Shown: positions 27,183-36,151, counted from the first letter of the stretch. The stretch: 64,000 bases of DNA from Actinoplanes ianthinogenes (GCF_018324205.1 NZ_AP023356.1:5748001-5812000); one strand, 5' to 3'. Numbers and translations: made by a program. Notes: generated from the letters alone by a model not told the origin.

Positions 27183-27810
27183 CCGACTTCGGGAGCTGGA
27201 GGCCGACGTTCGTGACCTGCGGGTGCTGCCGGCCGCCGAGGTCCGTGCCCGTGGCCGGCGCCGGGGACGCCGTCAGCTGGCCGCCGTGACGGTGGCCGGT
27301 GTGGTCGTGGCGGCGGTGGCGGCCGTGGCGTTCGTCTGGCCGAGCGAGCACGGTGCGCCGGGCGTCGACGCGCCGGTCGGTGACCCGCCGGCCGGGCGGA
27401 CCGAGGTGCCGTGTGTGCTGACCCTGCCGGATGATCCGGCGCAGGTGAGGATCCGGGTGCTGGACGGGGGAGCGAAGACCGCGCTGATCGACGACGCCGC
27501 CGCGCAGCTGCGGGAGCGCCGCTTCACCGTGCTCAACGGCGCGACCGGGTATCCGCTGCCGGGCGTGGCTTCGCTGAGTTACGGGCCGGCCGGGATCGGA
27601 TCGGCCGTCCTGGTGCGAGCGGAACTGCACGGGGAAGCGACCATGCTGTTCGATCCCAGCTTTCCGGACGCGACCGTCGAGGTGACGCTCGGCCAGGGCT
27701 TCACCCGGCTGACCAGCCCGACCGAGACGAATCAGAACCTGGCGGAGGCCGGTGAGCCGACCGCGCCGCCGGAATGTTCGGTCGTCGCGACTGAGTCGGC
27801 GGGCGGCTGA
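27163..27810 (+). CDS. Single-pass membrane protein with LytR_C-like domain, candidate anti-sigma partner
   Basis: 215 aa from ATG 27163 (CAGGAG upstream), overlapping the sigma gene by 20 nt. Cytosolic N-terminus of about 38 residues (DRLRELEADVRDLRVLPAAE, then RARGRRRGRRQ), TM at about 40-60, then an extracytoplasmic domain. Within it VRIRVLDGGAKTALIDDAAA then QLRERRFTVLNGATGY resembles the LytR_C fold (VxVLNGTGxxGLA...LxxxGF). The layout, with a short cytosolic arm, TM and outer sensor, suits a membrane anti-sigma factor, but the arm lacks a ZAS zinc motif, so that role is inference. Confidence 0.65.
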   Translation: MSRPVPDRLRELEADVRDLRVLPAAEVRARGRRRGRRQLAAVTVAGVVVAAVAAVAFVWPSEHGAPGVDAPVGDPPAGRTEVPCVLTLPDDPAQVRIRVLDGGAKTALIDDAAAQLRERRFTVLNGATGYPLPGVASLSYGPAGIGSAVLVRAELHGEATMLFDPSFPDATVEVTLGQGFTRLTSPTETNQNLAEAGEPTAPPECSVVATESAGG

Positions 27811-27957
27811 GCGAGACGGCTCGATGGATCGGCCCCGGTTCGCGCGTCCGAACCGGGGCCGATGCCGTTTCGATTCCTGAGGCGCACGATTACCGTGGGG
27901 TCACTGAGAGTGATGTGAGGACTTGGAGTGTGACAGCGGTCATGCGGGGCGTTAAGC

Positions 27958-27969
27958 TACTCGCGAGTA
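27958..27969. promoter_or_regulatory. 12-bp perfect palindrome upstream of pntA
   Basis: TACTCGCGAGTA, about 110 bp before the pntA start. The form is typical of TetR/FadR-type operators (ACTCGCGAGT cores). No regulator gene of that class is adjacent, so the binder would be encoded elsewhere. Confidence 0.5.
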
Positions 27970-28078
27970 ACAAGCTCATGCCTTGAACGCGTTCATGGTC
28001 GGCATACGTGAAGACACTCACCTTCATGTTTCCGCCGTAGGTCCGGCAACGTCGCTAGAACTGCACGGGAGTCGATTG

Positions 28079-29605
28079 ATGATCATAGGTGTTCTCGGGG
28101 AGTCGAGCCCCGGTGAGACGCGGGTGGCGGCGACGCCCGCGACCGTGGGGCAGTTGCTCAAGCTGGGATACGAGGTCGTGGTGGAGCCCGGAGCGGGGCG
28201 GCGATCGTCCTTCTCCGACGAGGCGTACGCGGAGGCCGGCGCGACGCTCGGCGATCCGTACCGGGCCGACATCCTCTTCACGATCAACGCGCCGGAGCCG
28301 GCGCGGCTGGACCGGCTCAGGGCCGGAGCGACGCTGATCGGCGTCTTCAGTCCGCGGCTCAACGAGGAGCTGGTCCAGGAGTTCGCGCGGCGGCCGATCA
28401 CCGTGCTGTCGATGGACGCGGTGCCGCGGATCTCGCGGGCGCAGTCGCTGGACGTGCTCTCGTCGATGGCCAACATCGCCGGCTATCGCGCGGTGGTCGA
28501 GGCGGCGCACGCGTTCGGCCGGTTCTTCACCGGGCAGGTGACCGCGGCCGGCAAGGTGCCGCCGGCCAAGGTGCTGGTCGCCGGCGTCGGCGTGGCCGGG
28601 CTCGCGGCGATCGGCGCGGCCGGCAGCCTGGGCGCGATCGTCCGGGCCACCGATCCCCGGCCCGAGGTTGCCGACCAGGTCAAGTCGCTCGGCGGGGAGT
28701 ACCTCGCGGTGCAGGCGGCGGACGTCGAGGTGTCCGCGACCGGGTACGCCAAGGAGATGTCGGACGACTACAACGAGCGGGCCGCCCGGCTCTACGCCGA
28801 GCAGTGCACCGACGTGGACATCATCATCACCACCGCGCTGATCCCCGGCCGGCCGGCGCCGCGGCTGATCACCGAGCGGATGGTGGCCAGCATGAAACCG
28901 GGCAGCGTGATCGTCGACATGGCCGCCGCCAACGGCGGGAACGTCGAGGGCACCGTCGCCGGCGAGGTGGTCACCACGGCGAACGGCGTGACCATCATCG
29001 GCTACACCGATCTGGCCGGCCGGTTGCCCGCGCAGGCGTCGCAGCTCTACGGCACCAATCTGGTGAACCTGATGAAGCTGATGACCCCGGAACGCGACGG
29101 CTGCCTGGTGCTCGACTTCGAGGACGCTGTGCAGCGCTCGATCACCGTCGTACGCGAAGGTGAACTGACCTGGCCGCCGCCTCCCGTGTCGGTCTCGGCG
29201 ACCCCGGCCCCGGCGGCTCCCGCGGTGATCGCCGAGCCGAAGGCGACGGCGAAGGCGGACGGGCCGCGACGCGACCTGGTGCTCGTCGGTGTCGGCGCGG
29301 CCGTGCTCTTCCTGCTGACCGCGTTCGCGCCGGATGCGCTGCGCGTGCATCTCACGGTGTTCGCGCTGGCCATCGTGATCGGGTACTACGTCATCGGGCA
29401 CGTGCACCACGCGCTGCACACACCGCTGATGTCGGTGACCAACGCGATCTCCGGGATCATCGTGGTCGGCGCGCTGCTCCAGCTCGGGCACGGTGGGCCC
29501 GTGGTGACCGCGTTGTCGTTCATCGCCATCCTGCTGGCCAGCATCAACGTCTTCGGTGGCTTCGCGGTGACCCGCCGCATGCTCGCCATGTTCACCAGGA
29601 GCTGA
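28079..29605 (+). CDS. pntA: NAD(P) transhydrogenase alpha subunit (fused PntA)
   Basis: 508 aa from ATG 28079 (GGGAG 7 nt upstream); the longer frame from 27983 is unsupported. The soluble NAD(H)-binding domain I (1-385) contains ESSPGETRVAATPATV, the Rossmann loop VLVAGVGVAGLAAIGAAGSL and IITTALIPGRPAPRLIT. After a Pro/Ala linker come four TM helices (about 405-505). With PntB it couples hydride transfer between NADH and NADP+ to proton movement across the cytoplasmic membrane, supplying NADPH. The alpha1 and alpha2 parts, separate in many actinobacteria, are fused here as in enteric bacteria. Confidence 0.95.
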   Translation: MIIGVLGESSPGETRVAATPATVGQLLKLGYEVVVEPGAGRRSSFSDEAYAEAGATLGDPYRADILFTINAPEPARLDRLRAGATLIGVFSPRLNEELVQEFARRPITVLSMDAVPRISRAQSLDVLSSMANIAGYRAVVEAAHAFGRFFTGQVTAAGKVPPAKVLVAGVGVAGLAAIGAAGSLGAIVRATDPRPEVADQVKSLGGEYLAVQAADVEVSATGYAKEMSDDYNERAARLYAEQCTDVDIIITTALIPGRPAPRLITERMVASMKPGSVIVDMAAANGGNVEGTVAGEVVTTANGVTIIGYTDLAGRLPAQASQLYGTNLVNLMKLMTPERDGCLVLDFEDAVQRSITVVREGELTWPPPPVSVSATPAPAAPAVIAEPKATAKADGPRRDLVLVGVGAAVLFLLTAFAPDALRVHLTVFALAIVIGYYVIGHVHHALHTPLMSVTNAISGIIVVGALLQLGHGGPVVTALSFIAILLASINVFGGFAVTRRMLAMFTRS

Positions 29606-29609
29606 CGCG

Positions 29610-31028
29610 ATGAGCATCGAAACCGCAGCCCAGGCGGCGTACCTCGTCGCGGCCCTGCTCTTCATCCTGGCGCTGGCCGGCCTGTCCCGGCACGAGAGCG
29701 CCAAAGTCGGCAACCTCTTCGGCATGCTCGGCATGGCGCTGGCCCTGGTCGCGACGGTGGCGCTGGCCGTGGTCGGCGACCTGAGCGGCACCGGGCTCGC
29801 CCTGCTGCTGGTGGCGACGGGCATCGGCGCCACCATCGGCCTGTACCGGGCCGGCAAGGTCGAGATGACCGGGATGCCGGAGCTGATCGCGTTGCTGCAC
29901 AGCTTCGTCGGCCTGGCCGCCGTGCTGGTCGGCTGGAACGGATACCTGCACGTCGAGGCCGACCCGGACGGCGCCGAGGCGGCCGCGCTGGAGGCTCAGG
30001 GACTGCTCGGGATCCACAGCGCCGAGGTGTTCATCGGGGTCTTCATCGGCGCGGTCACCTTCACCGGTTCCGTCGTGGCGTTCCTCAAGCTGTCCGCCCG
30101 GATGAAGTCGCGGCCGCTCATGCTGCCCGGCAAGAACCTGCTCAACGTGGGCGCGCTGGTCGCGTTCGTGGCGCTGACCGTCTGGTTCGTGATCGACCCG
30201 CAGCTGTGGCTGCTGGTCGCGGTGACCGCCATCGCGCTGCTGCTCGGCTGGCACCTGGTCGCCTCGATCGGCGGCGGCGACATGCCGGTCGTGGTGTCCA
30301 TGTTGAACAGTTACTCGGGCTGGGCCGCCGCGGCGTCCGGCTTCCTGCTCTCCAACGACCTGCTGATCGTGACCGGGGCGCTGGTCGGGTCGTCCGGCGC
30401 GTACCTGTCGTACATCATGTGCAAGGCGATGAACCGGTCGTTCCTGTCGGTGATCGCCGGCGGCTTCGGCATCGAAGCCGGCCCGTCGGACGACACCGAC
30501 TACGGCGAGCACCGGGAGATCCAGGCGGACGCCGTCGCCAAGCTGCTCACCACGGCCGACTCGGTGATCATCACGCCGGGGTACGGCATGGCGGTGGCCC
30601 AGGCGCAGTACGGCGTCGCCGAGCTCACCCGCAAGCTGCGGGAGAAGGGCGTCGACGTCCGGTTCGGCATCCACCCGGTCGCCGGCCGGCTGCCCGGGCA
30701 CATGAACGTGCTGCTCGCCGAGGCGAAGGTGCCGTACGACGTGGTCCTGGAGATGGACGAGATCAACGACGACTTCGCCCGGACGTCGGTGGTGCTGGTG
30801 ATCGGCGCCAACGACACGGTGAACCCGGCGGCCACCGAGGACCCGGCGAGCCCGATCGCGGGGATGCCGGTGCTGAAGGTGTGGGAGGCCGGTGAGGTGA
30901 TCATCTTCAAGCGGTCGATGGCGTCGGGGTATGCGGGGGTGCAGAACCCGCTCTTCTTCCGGGAGAACAGCGCGATGCTGTTCGGGGACGCCAAGGAGCG
31001 GGTGAACGACATCCTGCGCTCGTTCTGA
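29610..31028 (+). CDS. pntB: NAD(P) transhydrogenase beta subunit
   Basis: 472 aa, starting 4 nt after pntA, with AGGAG inside the end of pntA, so the two are translated together. Nine or so TM helices (1-265) form the proton channel; residues 290-472 are the NADP(H)-binding domain III with ITPGYGMAVAQAQYGVAELT, the GIHPVAGRLPGHMNVLLAEA loop, VLVIGANDTVNPAA and the final MASGYAGVQNPLFF. Complete and typical. Confidence 0.96.
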   Translation: MSIETAAQAAYLVAALLFILALAGLSRHESAKVGNLFGMLGMALALVATVALAVVGDLSGTGLALLLVATGIGATIGLYRAGKVEMTGMPELIALLHSFVGLAAVLVGWNGYLHVEADPDGAEAAALEAQGLLGIHSAEVFIGVFIGAVTFTGSVVAFLKLSARMKSRPLMLPGKNLLNVGALVAFVALTVWFVIDPQLWLLVAVTAIALLLGWHLVASIGGGDMPVVVSMLNSYSGWAAAASGFLLSNDLLIVTGALVGSSGAYLSYIMCKAMNRSFLSVIAGGFGIEAGPSDDTDYGEHREIQADAVAKLLTTADSVIITPGYGMAVAQAQYGVAELTRKLREKGVDVRFGIHPVAGRLPGHMNVLLAEAKVPYDVVLEMDEINDDFARTSVVLVIGANDTVNPAATEDPASPIAGMPVLKVWEAGEVIIFKRSMASGYAGVQNPLFFRENSAMLFGDAKERVNDILRSF

Positions 31029-31040
31029 GGCGGGCTGTGG

Positions 31041-31067
31041 GCCCGGCAGCACGGTAACCTGCCGGGC
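31041..31067 (+). terminator. Hairpin abutting the next start codon
   Basis: GCCCGGCAG (31041-31049) pairs with CTGCCGGGC (31059-31067); the right arm ends exactly one base before the ATG at 31068. It may end the pntAB transcript. TAACCT (31055-31060) within it lies 7 nt before that ATG, so the same DNA may also serve as a leaderless promoter for the next gene. Confidence 0.6.
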
Positions 31068-32126
31068 ATGCAGCCTGTCTCGAAGCTGGAGCGTCGGGTC
31101 GTGGCCGCCGCCGAGGGCGCGCTGGAGCGGCAGAAATACGTCAGCCCGCTGGACGTCCTGACCGGGATCGGCTGGGTGCCGGCCGGGCTGGTGACCGACT
31201 GGCGGCAGGGGCGGGCGGCCTGCCTGGAAGCGGTCGCGGCCGTGTCGGCGGATCGGCTGGCCGACGCCATGGAGATCTTTCATCGGTGGGTGGCGAGCCG
31301 GGGCCTGCGAGCCGGCGAGGTCGAATACCTGGCGGCCACCCGGGACCGGCGGGCGTTGCGGTTCACCGAGGCCGGCGACGCGGCGGTGGAGTCGGCGTAC
31401 CGGACCCATTGGACGGCCGCCGACCTGCCGGAACAGCAGCGGGAACGGCTCATCACGCGGCAGAGCAAGGCGCCCGACCTGGTGGTGGTGCTGCCCCAGA
31501 AGGACTTCACCTGCACCGGCTGCGGGGCGACCGACGGCAACGCGCTGATCATGGAGGACGCCGGGCCGCTCTGCCTCACCTGCGCGGACCTCGATCACCT
31601 GGTGTTCCTGCCGGCCGGGGACGCGGCGCTGACCCGGCGGGCCAAGCAGGCCGGCCGGCTCTCCGCGGTGGTGGTGCGGTTCAACCGGTCCCGCAGGCGC
31701 CACGAGCGGCAGGGGCTGCTGGTCGAGCAGGCCGCGCTGGAGCAGGCCGAGCAGCAGTGCCTGTCCGACGAGGAGGCCCGGGCGCGCCGCCGCGAGCGGG
31801 ACCGGGTGCGGCGTGAGGCCGCGGACGAGGTGTTCCAGGAGAAGCTGGCCGAGGAGATCCGCCGGCTGTTCCCCGGCTGCCCGCCGGCCCGGGCCGCGGC
31901 GATCGGCCGGCACGCCGGCACCCGCAGCAGCGGGCGGGTGGGCCGCAGCGCCGCCGGCCGGGCACTCGACCCGGAGGCGGTGACCCGGGCCGTGATCGCC
32001 TCGGTGCGGCACGAGGACACCGCGTACGACGAGCTGCTGATGGCCGGGGTGCCCCGGGACGAGGCCCGGGCGCGGATCCGCGCGGACATCGACCTCGTGC
32101 TGGAGCGGTGGCGGCGTACGGGATAG
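31068..32126 (+). CDS. DUF2293-domain protein with zinc-ribbon-like centre
   Basis: 352 aa. Residues 1-140 are alpha/beta with no known motif; at about 147-170 a CTGCG...CLTC pair forms a likely zinc ribbon; 215-260 is an Arg/Glu-rich coiled coil; the C-terminal 90 residues (EEIRRLFPGCPPARAAAIGR to the DIDLVLERW end) match the DUF2293 pattern. Function unknown; zinc ribbon and basic helix suggest nucleic-acid binding. No ribosome site precedes the ATG; a TANNNT box 7 nt upstream suggests a leaderless mRNA. Confidence 0.8.
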   Translation: MQPVSKLERRVVAAAEGALERQKYVSPLDVLTGIGWVPAGLVTDWRQGRAACLEAVAAVSADRLADAMEIFHRWVASRGLRAGEVEYLAATRDRRALRFTEAGDAAVESAYRTHWTAADLPEQQRERLITRQSKAPDLVVVLPQKDFTCTGCGATDGNALIMEDAGPLCLTCADLDHLVFLPAGDAALTRRAKQAGRLSAVVVRFNRSRRRHERQGLLVEQAALEQAEQQCLSDEEARARRRERDRVRREAADEVFQEKLAEEIRRLFPGCPPARAAAIGRHAGTRSSGRVGRSAAGRALDPEAVTRAVIASVRHEDTAYDELLMAGVPRDEARARIRADIDLVLERWRRTG

Positions 32127-32160
32127 ATAACGATCTTTACATTGGGCCAGAATCGCGGCT

Positions 32161-33378
32161 ATGAGCGATCACGCCCCGACAGTACGGGACTACGACCTGT
32201 TCACCCCCGAGGCGATGACCGACCCGGATGCGTTCCTGCACCGGGTCCGCGCCGAGAGCCCGCTCGCCCGGCTGCCCCAGTTCGACGCCTACCTGCTGAC
32301 CCGGTACGCCGACGTCAACGCCGCGCTGCGGGACAAGCGGCTGGACAGCGCCAACATGGCCCGCGTCCTGCAGCGCCTGACACCGGCGGAGCAGGAGGAG
32401 CTGGCCCCGGTCAAACAGTCCATCGAGATGTGGATGGGGCACACCGTCCCGGCCGACCACGTGCGCTTCCAGCAGCTGCTCAAGCGATATTTCACGCCGG
32501 CGATGGTGGACCGGTTGCGGCCACGGGTCCGCGAGTTCACCCACGAGCTGCTCGACGCCGTCGCCCCGAAGGGGAAGATGGACGTGGTGCACGACCTGGC
32601 GTACCCGCTGCCGGCGAACGTGATCGCCGAGCTGCTCGGGATGCCGGTCAGCGACCGTGAGCAGTTGCAGGCGTGGTCCCGGGACATCGTGCCGATCTTC
32701 GGCAACGGTGACGTGCAGCAGCTGCGCGTGGCCCAGCGAAGCATGCTGGAGATGCACGACTACCTGCGGGTCATCGCGGCCGACCGCCGCCGGGCGCCCC
32801 GCGAGGACGTGCTGAGCACATTCATGGCCGCCGAGGCCGAGGGCATCGTCACCGAGGACGAGGCGGTCGCCAACTGCGTGCTGCTGCTCTTCGCCGGCCA
32901 CGAGACCACCGCCAACCTGATCGCCAACGGGCTGGTGCTGCTCTTCGACCACCCGGACCAGATGGCCAAGCTGCGGGCGGATCCGGACCTGACGCCGCTC
33001 GCCGTCGAGGAGATGCTGCGCTGCGACGGGCCGGCCGGTGTCATCGGCCGGGTCGCCACCGAGCCGGTCGAGCTGGCCGGGCACACCGTGCCGGCCGGGG
33101 AGCACATCTATCTGGCGCTGATGGCCGCGAACCGGGATCCGGACGTCTTCACCGACCCGGACGTCTTCGACATCACCCGCCGGCGCAACCGGCATCTCAG
33201 CTTCGGGATGGGCACGTACTACTGCCTGGGCGCGGCGCTCGCCCGGATGGAGACCGACGAGTGCCTGCGGATCCTGCTCGACCGATGCCCGGAGCTGCGG
33301 CCCGCCTACGAGACGCCGGACTGGCAGCCGACGATGCCGATCGGGCACCGGCTGGGCTCGCTGCCGGTCACCTTCTGA
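32161..33378 (+). CDS. Cytochrome P450
   Basis: 405 aa, the usual soluble actinobacterial CYP length. The heme-ligand cysteine is C355 in FGMGTYYCLGAALARME; the I-helix oxygen-activation motif is LLFAGHETTANL (about 240-252); the ExxR pair of the K helix is in VEEMLRCDGP. Class I enzymes of this kind take electrons from ferredoxin, but no ferredoxin or reductase gene is adjacent. No biosynthetic cluster surrounds it, so the substrate cannot be suggested. Confidence 0.96.
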   Translation: MSDHAPTVRDYDLFTPEAMTDPDAFLHRVRAESPLARLPQFDAYLLTRYADVNAALRDKRLDSANMARVLQRLTPAEQEELAPVKQSIEMWMGHTVPADHVRFQQLLKRYFTPAMVDRLRPRVREFTHELLDAVAPKGKMDVVHDLAYPLPANVIAELLGMPVSDREQLQAWSRDIVPIFGNGDVQQLRVAQRSMLEMHDYLRVIAADRRRAPREDVLSTFMAAEAEGIVTEDEAVANCVLLLFAGHETTANLIANGLVLLFDHPDQMAKLRADPDLTPLAVEEMLRCDGPAGVIGRVATEPVELAGHTVPAGEHIYLALMAANRDPDVFTDPDVFDITRRRNRHLSFGMGTYYCLGAALARMETDECLRILLDRCPELRPAYETPDWQPTMPIGHRLGSLPVTF

Positions 33379-33386
33379 CCGGCGCC

Positions 33387-33423
33387 GGTGCGAGGCGTGG
33401 CGCCGGCGTCACAGCCTCGCACC
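33387..33423 (+). terminator. Hairpin after the P450 gene
   Basis: GGTGCGAGGC (33387-33396) pairs perfectly with GCCTCGCACC (33414-33423) around a 17-nt loop, 8 nt after the stop codon. Confidence 0.65.
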
Positions 33424-33463
33424 CCCGGCGCGGCCGGTTGCCCCCGATCGGCATCATGGGCGG

Positions 33464-34360
33464 ATGTCGATCGGTACGGGGTGGCTCGCTTCCCGGCAGC
33501 GCAAGCTCGGCGCCGTTGCGCTGCTCCTGGTGGTCCTGGCGACGGTGGGTTTCCTGATCATCCGGAACACCGCCGAGGGCGAGGCCGCTGGGACGCGGAC
33601 CGATCCCTGGGGCTCGGCCGGGATCAAGAACCTCAAGATTTCGGTACGCGTGGAAGGCGCTCTCACCTACGTCGACGTCGAGGTGAGCACCAGCCTGCCG
33701 GTCGAGGACTCGGCCAACCGGAGCGGATTCGGCCGCCGGGTCGCGAAAATCGCCTGGCGCAACCACCGCGGACCGATGGACGTGCTGGTCGTGGGCAGCG
33801 CCGTCGGCGGGAAGTGGCGGCAGCAGAGATGGCAGCGGGCCGAGCTGGAGGGTGCCTTCGGCGCCCGGCCGGCCCGGCTGGACGAGGGACAGGCGCCCCC
33901 GGCACCGCCCGCCACGGCCGAGGACGGCGAGTATCACGACTTCCCGGCCGCGGACACGGCCGCCGCCGAGGAATGGCAGCGGCGTCTGCTCACCGAGATC
34001 GGCCGGGACCACCTCGGGGTGGCGGCCGCGTCGCCGACGGTCCAGGACCGTCACGCGTGCTACGACGGGCTGTTCGGCGGCATCTTCGGGGAGAGCGCGA
34101 CCGGTGACTATCAGGCGGACGTCGAGCTGGAGCTGACCCTGCCCGGCGACGGCGACCCCGAGGCGCGGCTGCCCGCGCTCGCCGATCACCTGGCCGGGCT
34201 GGGCCTGCGGGTCCGCACCGACCTGCTCGACGACGGCCTCCCCGACGTGATGGCCCGGTTCGGCGAGGAGGGCCGCCTGAGCGTCACGGTCGTCGACGCC
34301 GCGCCGGGCGCGCCGCGCCGTGTCCTCATCGGGACCAGCAGCGAGTGCCTCGCCCCGTGA
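33464..34360 (+). CDS. Membrane-anchored protein of unknown function
   Basis: 298 aa. Basic N-terminus, one TM helix (about 14-35), and an extracytoplasmic region. That region has two parts: beta-rich at 50-120 (NLKISVRVEGALTYVDVEVS and IAWRNHRGPMDVLVVGSAVG) and alpha/beta at 150-298 with a single-cysteine HACYDG and a final Cys near the C-terminus. No enzymatic motif. Ends 6 bp before the convergent mtnP gene. I do not recognise the family. Confidence 0.7.
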   Translation: MSIGTGWLASRQRKLGAVALLLVVLATVGFLIIRNTAEGEAAGTRTDPWGSAGIKNLKISVRVEGALTYVDVEVSTSLPVEDSANRSGFGRRVAKIAWRNHRGPMDVLVVGSAVGGKWRQQRWQRAELEGAFGARPARLDEGQAPPAPPATAEDGEYHDFPAADTAAAEEWQRRLLTEIGRDHLGVAAASPTVQDRHACYDGLFGGIFGESATGDYQADVELELTLPGDGDPEARLPALADHLAGLGLRVRTDLLDDGLPDVMARFGEEGRLSVTVVDAAPGAPRRVLIGTSSECLAP

Positions 34361-34366
34361 ACGGTC

Positions 34367-35173
34367 TCAGGGCAGCTCGAACGGGAGCTTGATGCCCGCG
34401 AGGGCGTCCTTGCACGGGCAGGTCCGCTCGGCGGGCAGCTTGGTCACCGCGTCGAGGAGCACGTCCCGCAGGCGGGCGGTGTTCTCCGCGAAGACCTGGA
34501 AGACCTCCTCCTGGGTCACGCCGTGGTCGCCCTCGACGCCCGCGTCCAGGTCGGTGACCAGGGCGATGGCGGTGTAGCAGAGGGCCAGCTCGCGGGCGAG
34601 GACCGCTTCCGGGTGACCGGTCATGTTCACGATCGTGCCGCCGATCGAGGTGAACCAGCGGGACTCGGCGCGGCTGGAGAAGCGCGGGCCCTCGACGACG
34701 ACCATGGTGCCGCCGTCGACCGCGTTCACCCGGGTGGCGGAATCGAGCACGGTGGCCCGGCCGGCCGGGCAGTACGGATCGGCGAACGACACGTGCACCG
34801 CGCCGGTGTCGTAGAACGTCTGCTCCCGGCCGCTGGTCCGGTCGATCAGCTGGTCCGGCACCACGAACGTGCCCGGGCCCAGCTCGGGACGCAGGCCACC
34901 GACCGCGCACGGCGCGATGATCTGGCGAACCCCCAGCGAGCGCAGGGCCCAGAGGTTGGCCCGATAGGGGATCTTGTGGGGCGGAAAGCGGTGGTCCCGC
35001 CCGTGCCGGGGCAGGAAGGCGACCCGCCGCCCGGAGACCGAAGCCACCGTGATCTTGTCGGATGGCGGACCGTACGGCGTCGCCACCTCGTGTTCAATGG
35101 CGCCGTCGAGGAGTGCGTACAGGCCTGATCCGCCGATGACGCCGATCTCTGCTGCCGGGGGTGACGGGTTCAT
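34367..35173 (-). CDS. mtnP: S-methyl-5'-thioadenosine phosphorylase
   Basis: 268 aa. It cleaves methylthioadenosine with phosphate to adenine and methylthioribose-1-phosphate in methionine salvage. Motifs: GVIGGSGLYALL (phosphate loop), FLPRHGRDHRFPPHKIPYRA, TMVVVEGPRFSSRAESRWF and IVNMTGHPEAVLARELALCY, followed by VTDLDAG with the base-binding Asp. The NMTGHPE and DxD pattern fits the MTAP branch of the purine phosphorylase family; some actinobacterial members prefer methylthioinosine. Divergent from yqgE. Confidence 0.92.
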   Translation of the reverse strand: MNPSPPAAEIGVIGGSGLYALLDGAIEHEVATPYGPPSDKITVASVSGRRVAFLPRHGRDHRFPPHKIPYRANLWALRSLGVRQIIAPCAVGGLRPELGPGTFVVPDQLIDRTSGREQTFYDTGAVHVSFADPYCPAGRATVLDSATRVNAVDGGTMVVVEGPRFSSRAESRWFTSIGGTIVNMTGHPEAVLARELALCYTAIALVTDLDAGVEGDHGVTQEEVFQVFAENTARLRDVLLDAVTKLPAERTCPCKDALAGIKLPFELP

Positions 35174-35289
35174 GTGCAGACCTTATCCGTGGCCGGAATC
35201 TCGGGCTAATGTGCTGAGCATGGCGTTGACGTCGAACGGGCGGCAGGTACTTCATGTTCGGTGAGGGACAGCGGATCGGAGGCCGGTCG

Positions 35290-35847
35290 GTGGAGTCGAT
35301 GACCGGTCAGCTGCTGGTCGCCACGCCGACCCTCAAGGACCCCAACTTCGACCGGACGGTCGTGTTGCTGGTCGCCCACGAGCCGGGTGGCGCCCTGGGC
35401 GTGGTGCTCAACCGGGCCACCGAGGTCCCGGTCGCCGAGGTGCTCGGCAACTGGGGTGAGCTGGCCGGCGACCCGGCGGTGCTCTTCGAGGGCGGCCCGG
35501 TGCAGCCCGAGTCGGCCATCTGCCTGGCCCGCACCCGGCCCGAGGTGAAAAAGCGGGTGACCGGTTTTCATCCCGTCGCCGGCTCGCTCGGCACCCTGGA
35601 CCTCTCCGCCGACCCGGACCGCCTGCGGGACAACGTGGCCGGCATCCGGGTCTTCGCGGGTTACTCCGGCTGGTCGGCCGGCCAGCTGGAGGAGGAGATC
35701 GCCGCCGGCTCCTGGTTCGTCTTCGACGCGCTGCCCGGCGACCCGTTCGTCGAGCGCCCGGACGACCTGTGGGCCATGGTCCTGCGCCGCCAGGGCGACA
35801 TCCTGGCCGCCGTCGCCCACTTCCCCCCGGACGTCTCGCTGAACTGA
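35290..35847 (+). CDS. YqgE/AlgH family protein (DUF179)
   Basis: 185 aa from GTG 35290 (GGAGG 7 nt upstream); ATG 35254 would add 12 residues. The core is typical: GQLLVATPTLKDPNFDRTVV, LLVAHEPGGALGVVLNRATE, FEGGPVQPESAICLAR and RVFAGYSGWSAGQLEEEIAA then GSWFVFDA. The family is widespread, with a beta-rich fold and no proven biochemical activity. Followed by tRNA-Ala. Confidence 0.93.
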   Translation: MESMTGQLLVATPTLKDPNFDRTVVLLVAHEPGGALGVVLNRATEVPVAEVLGNWGELAGDPAVLFEGGPVQPESAICLARTRPEVKKRVTGFHPVAGSLGTLDLSADPDRLRDNVAGIRVFAGYSGWSAGQLEEEIAAGSWFVFDALPGDPFVERPDDLWAMVLRRQGDILAAVAHFPPDVSLN

Positions 35848-35936
35848 GGGGGTGCTGCGAGGGGCTCCGGATGGGTGTGTAGTATTTCCAGCGTGCCCGG
35901 GGGAAACGCCGGGGACACCGGAAAGATGCAGTGCAA

Positions 35937-36009
35937 GGGGCTGTGGCGCAGCTGGTAGCGCACCACACTGGCAGTGTGGGGGTCAGGGGTTCGAGTCCCC
36001 TCAGCTCCA
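35937..36009 (+). tRNA. tRNA-Ala (anticodon GGC)
   Basis: 73 nt. Acceptor GGGGCTG pairs with CAGCTCC (one G-U); D arm GCGCAGCTGGTAGCGC; anticodon stem CCACA/TGTGG with loop CTGGCAG giving anticodon GGC; T arm AGGGGTTCGAGTCCCCT. The discriminator is A and CCA is not encoded. It reads GCC codons, the dominant Ala codon in this GC-rich genome. Confidence 0.98.
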
Positions 36010-36016
36010 CCCTTGA

Positions 36017-36046
36017 GAAACGCCCGGACTTCGGTCCGGGCGTTTC
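36017..36046 (+). terminator. tRNA-Ala terminator, first copy
   Basis: GAAACGCCCGGAC-TTCG-GTCCGGGCGTTTC, a perfect 13-bp stem with a UUCG tetraloop, 7 nt after the tRNA, followed by TGTTTG. Confidence 0.95.
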
Positions 36047-36105
36047 TGTTTGCGGCTGCCTACTTCCGCGCCGCCCGGGGTTGATCATCTCCAGGGCCCG
36101 TTGGC

Positions 36106-36135
36106 GAAACGCCCGGACCAGGATCCGGGCGTTTC
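36106..36135. terminator. Second copy of the tRNA-Ala terminator
   Basis: GAAACGCCCGGA-CCAGGA-TCCGGGCGTTTC, 12-bp stem with the same arms as the first copy, followed by TGTCG. It lies 16 bp from the stop of the convergent secreted-protein gene and may act in both directions. Confidence 0.9.
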
Positions 36136-36151
36136 TGTCGTGCGTCATGGC

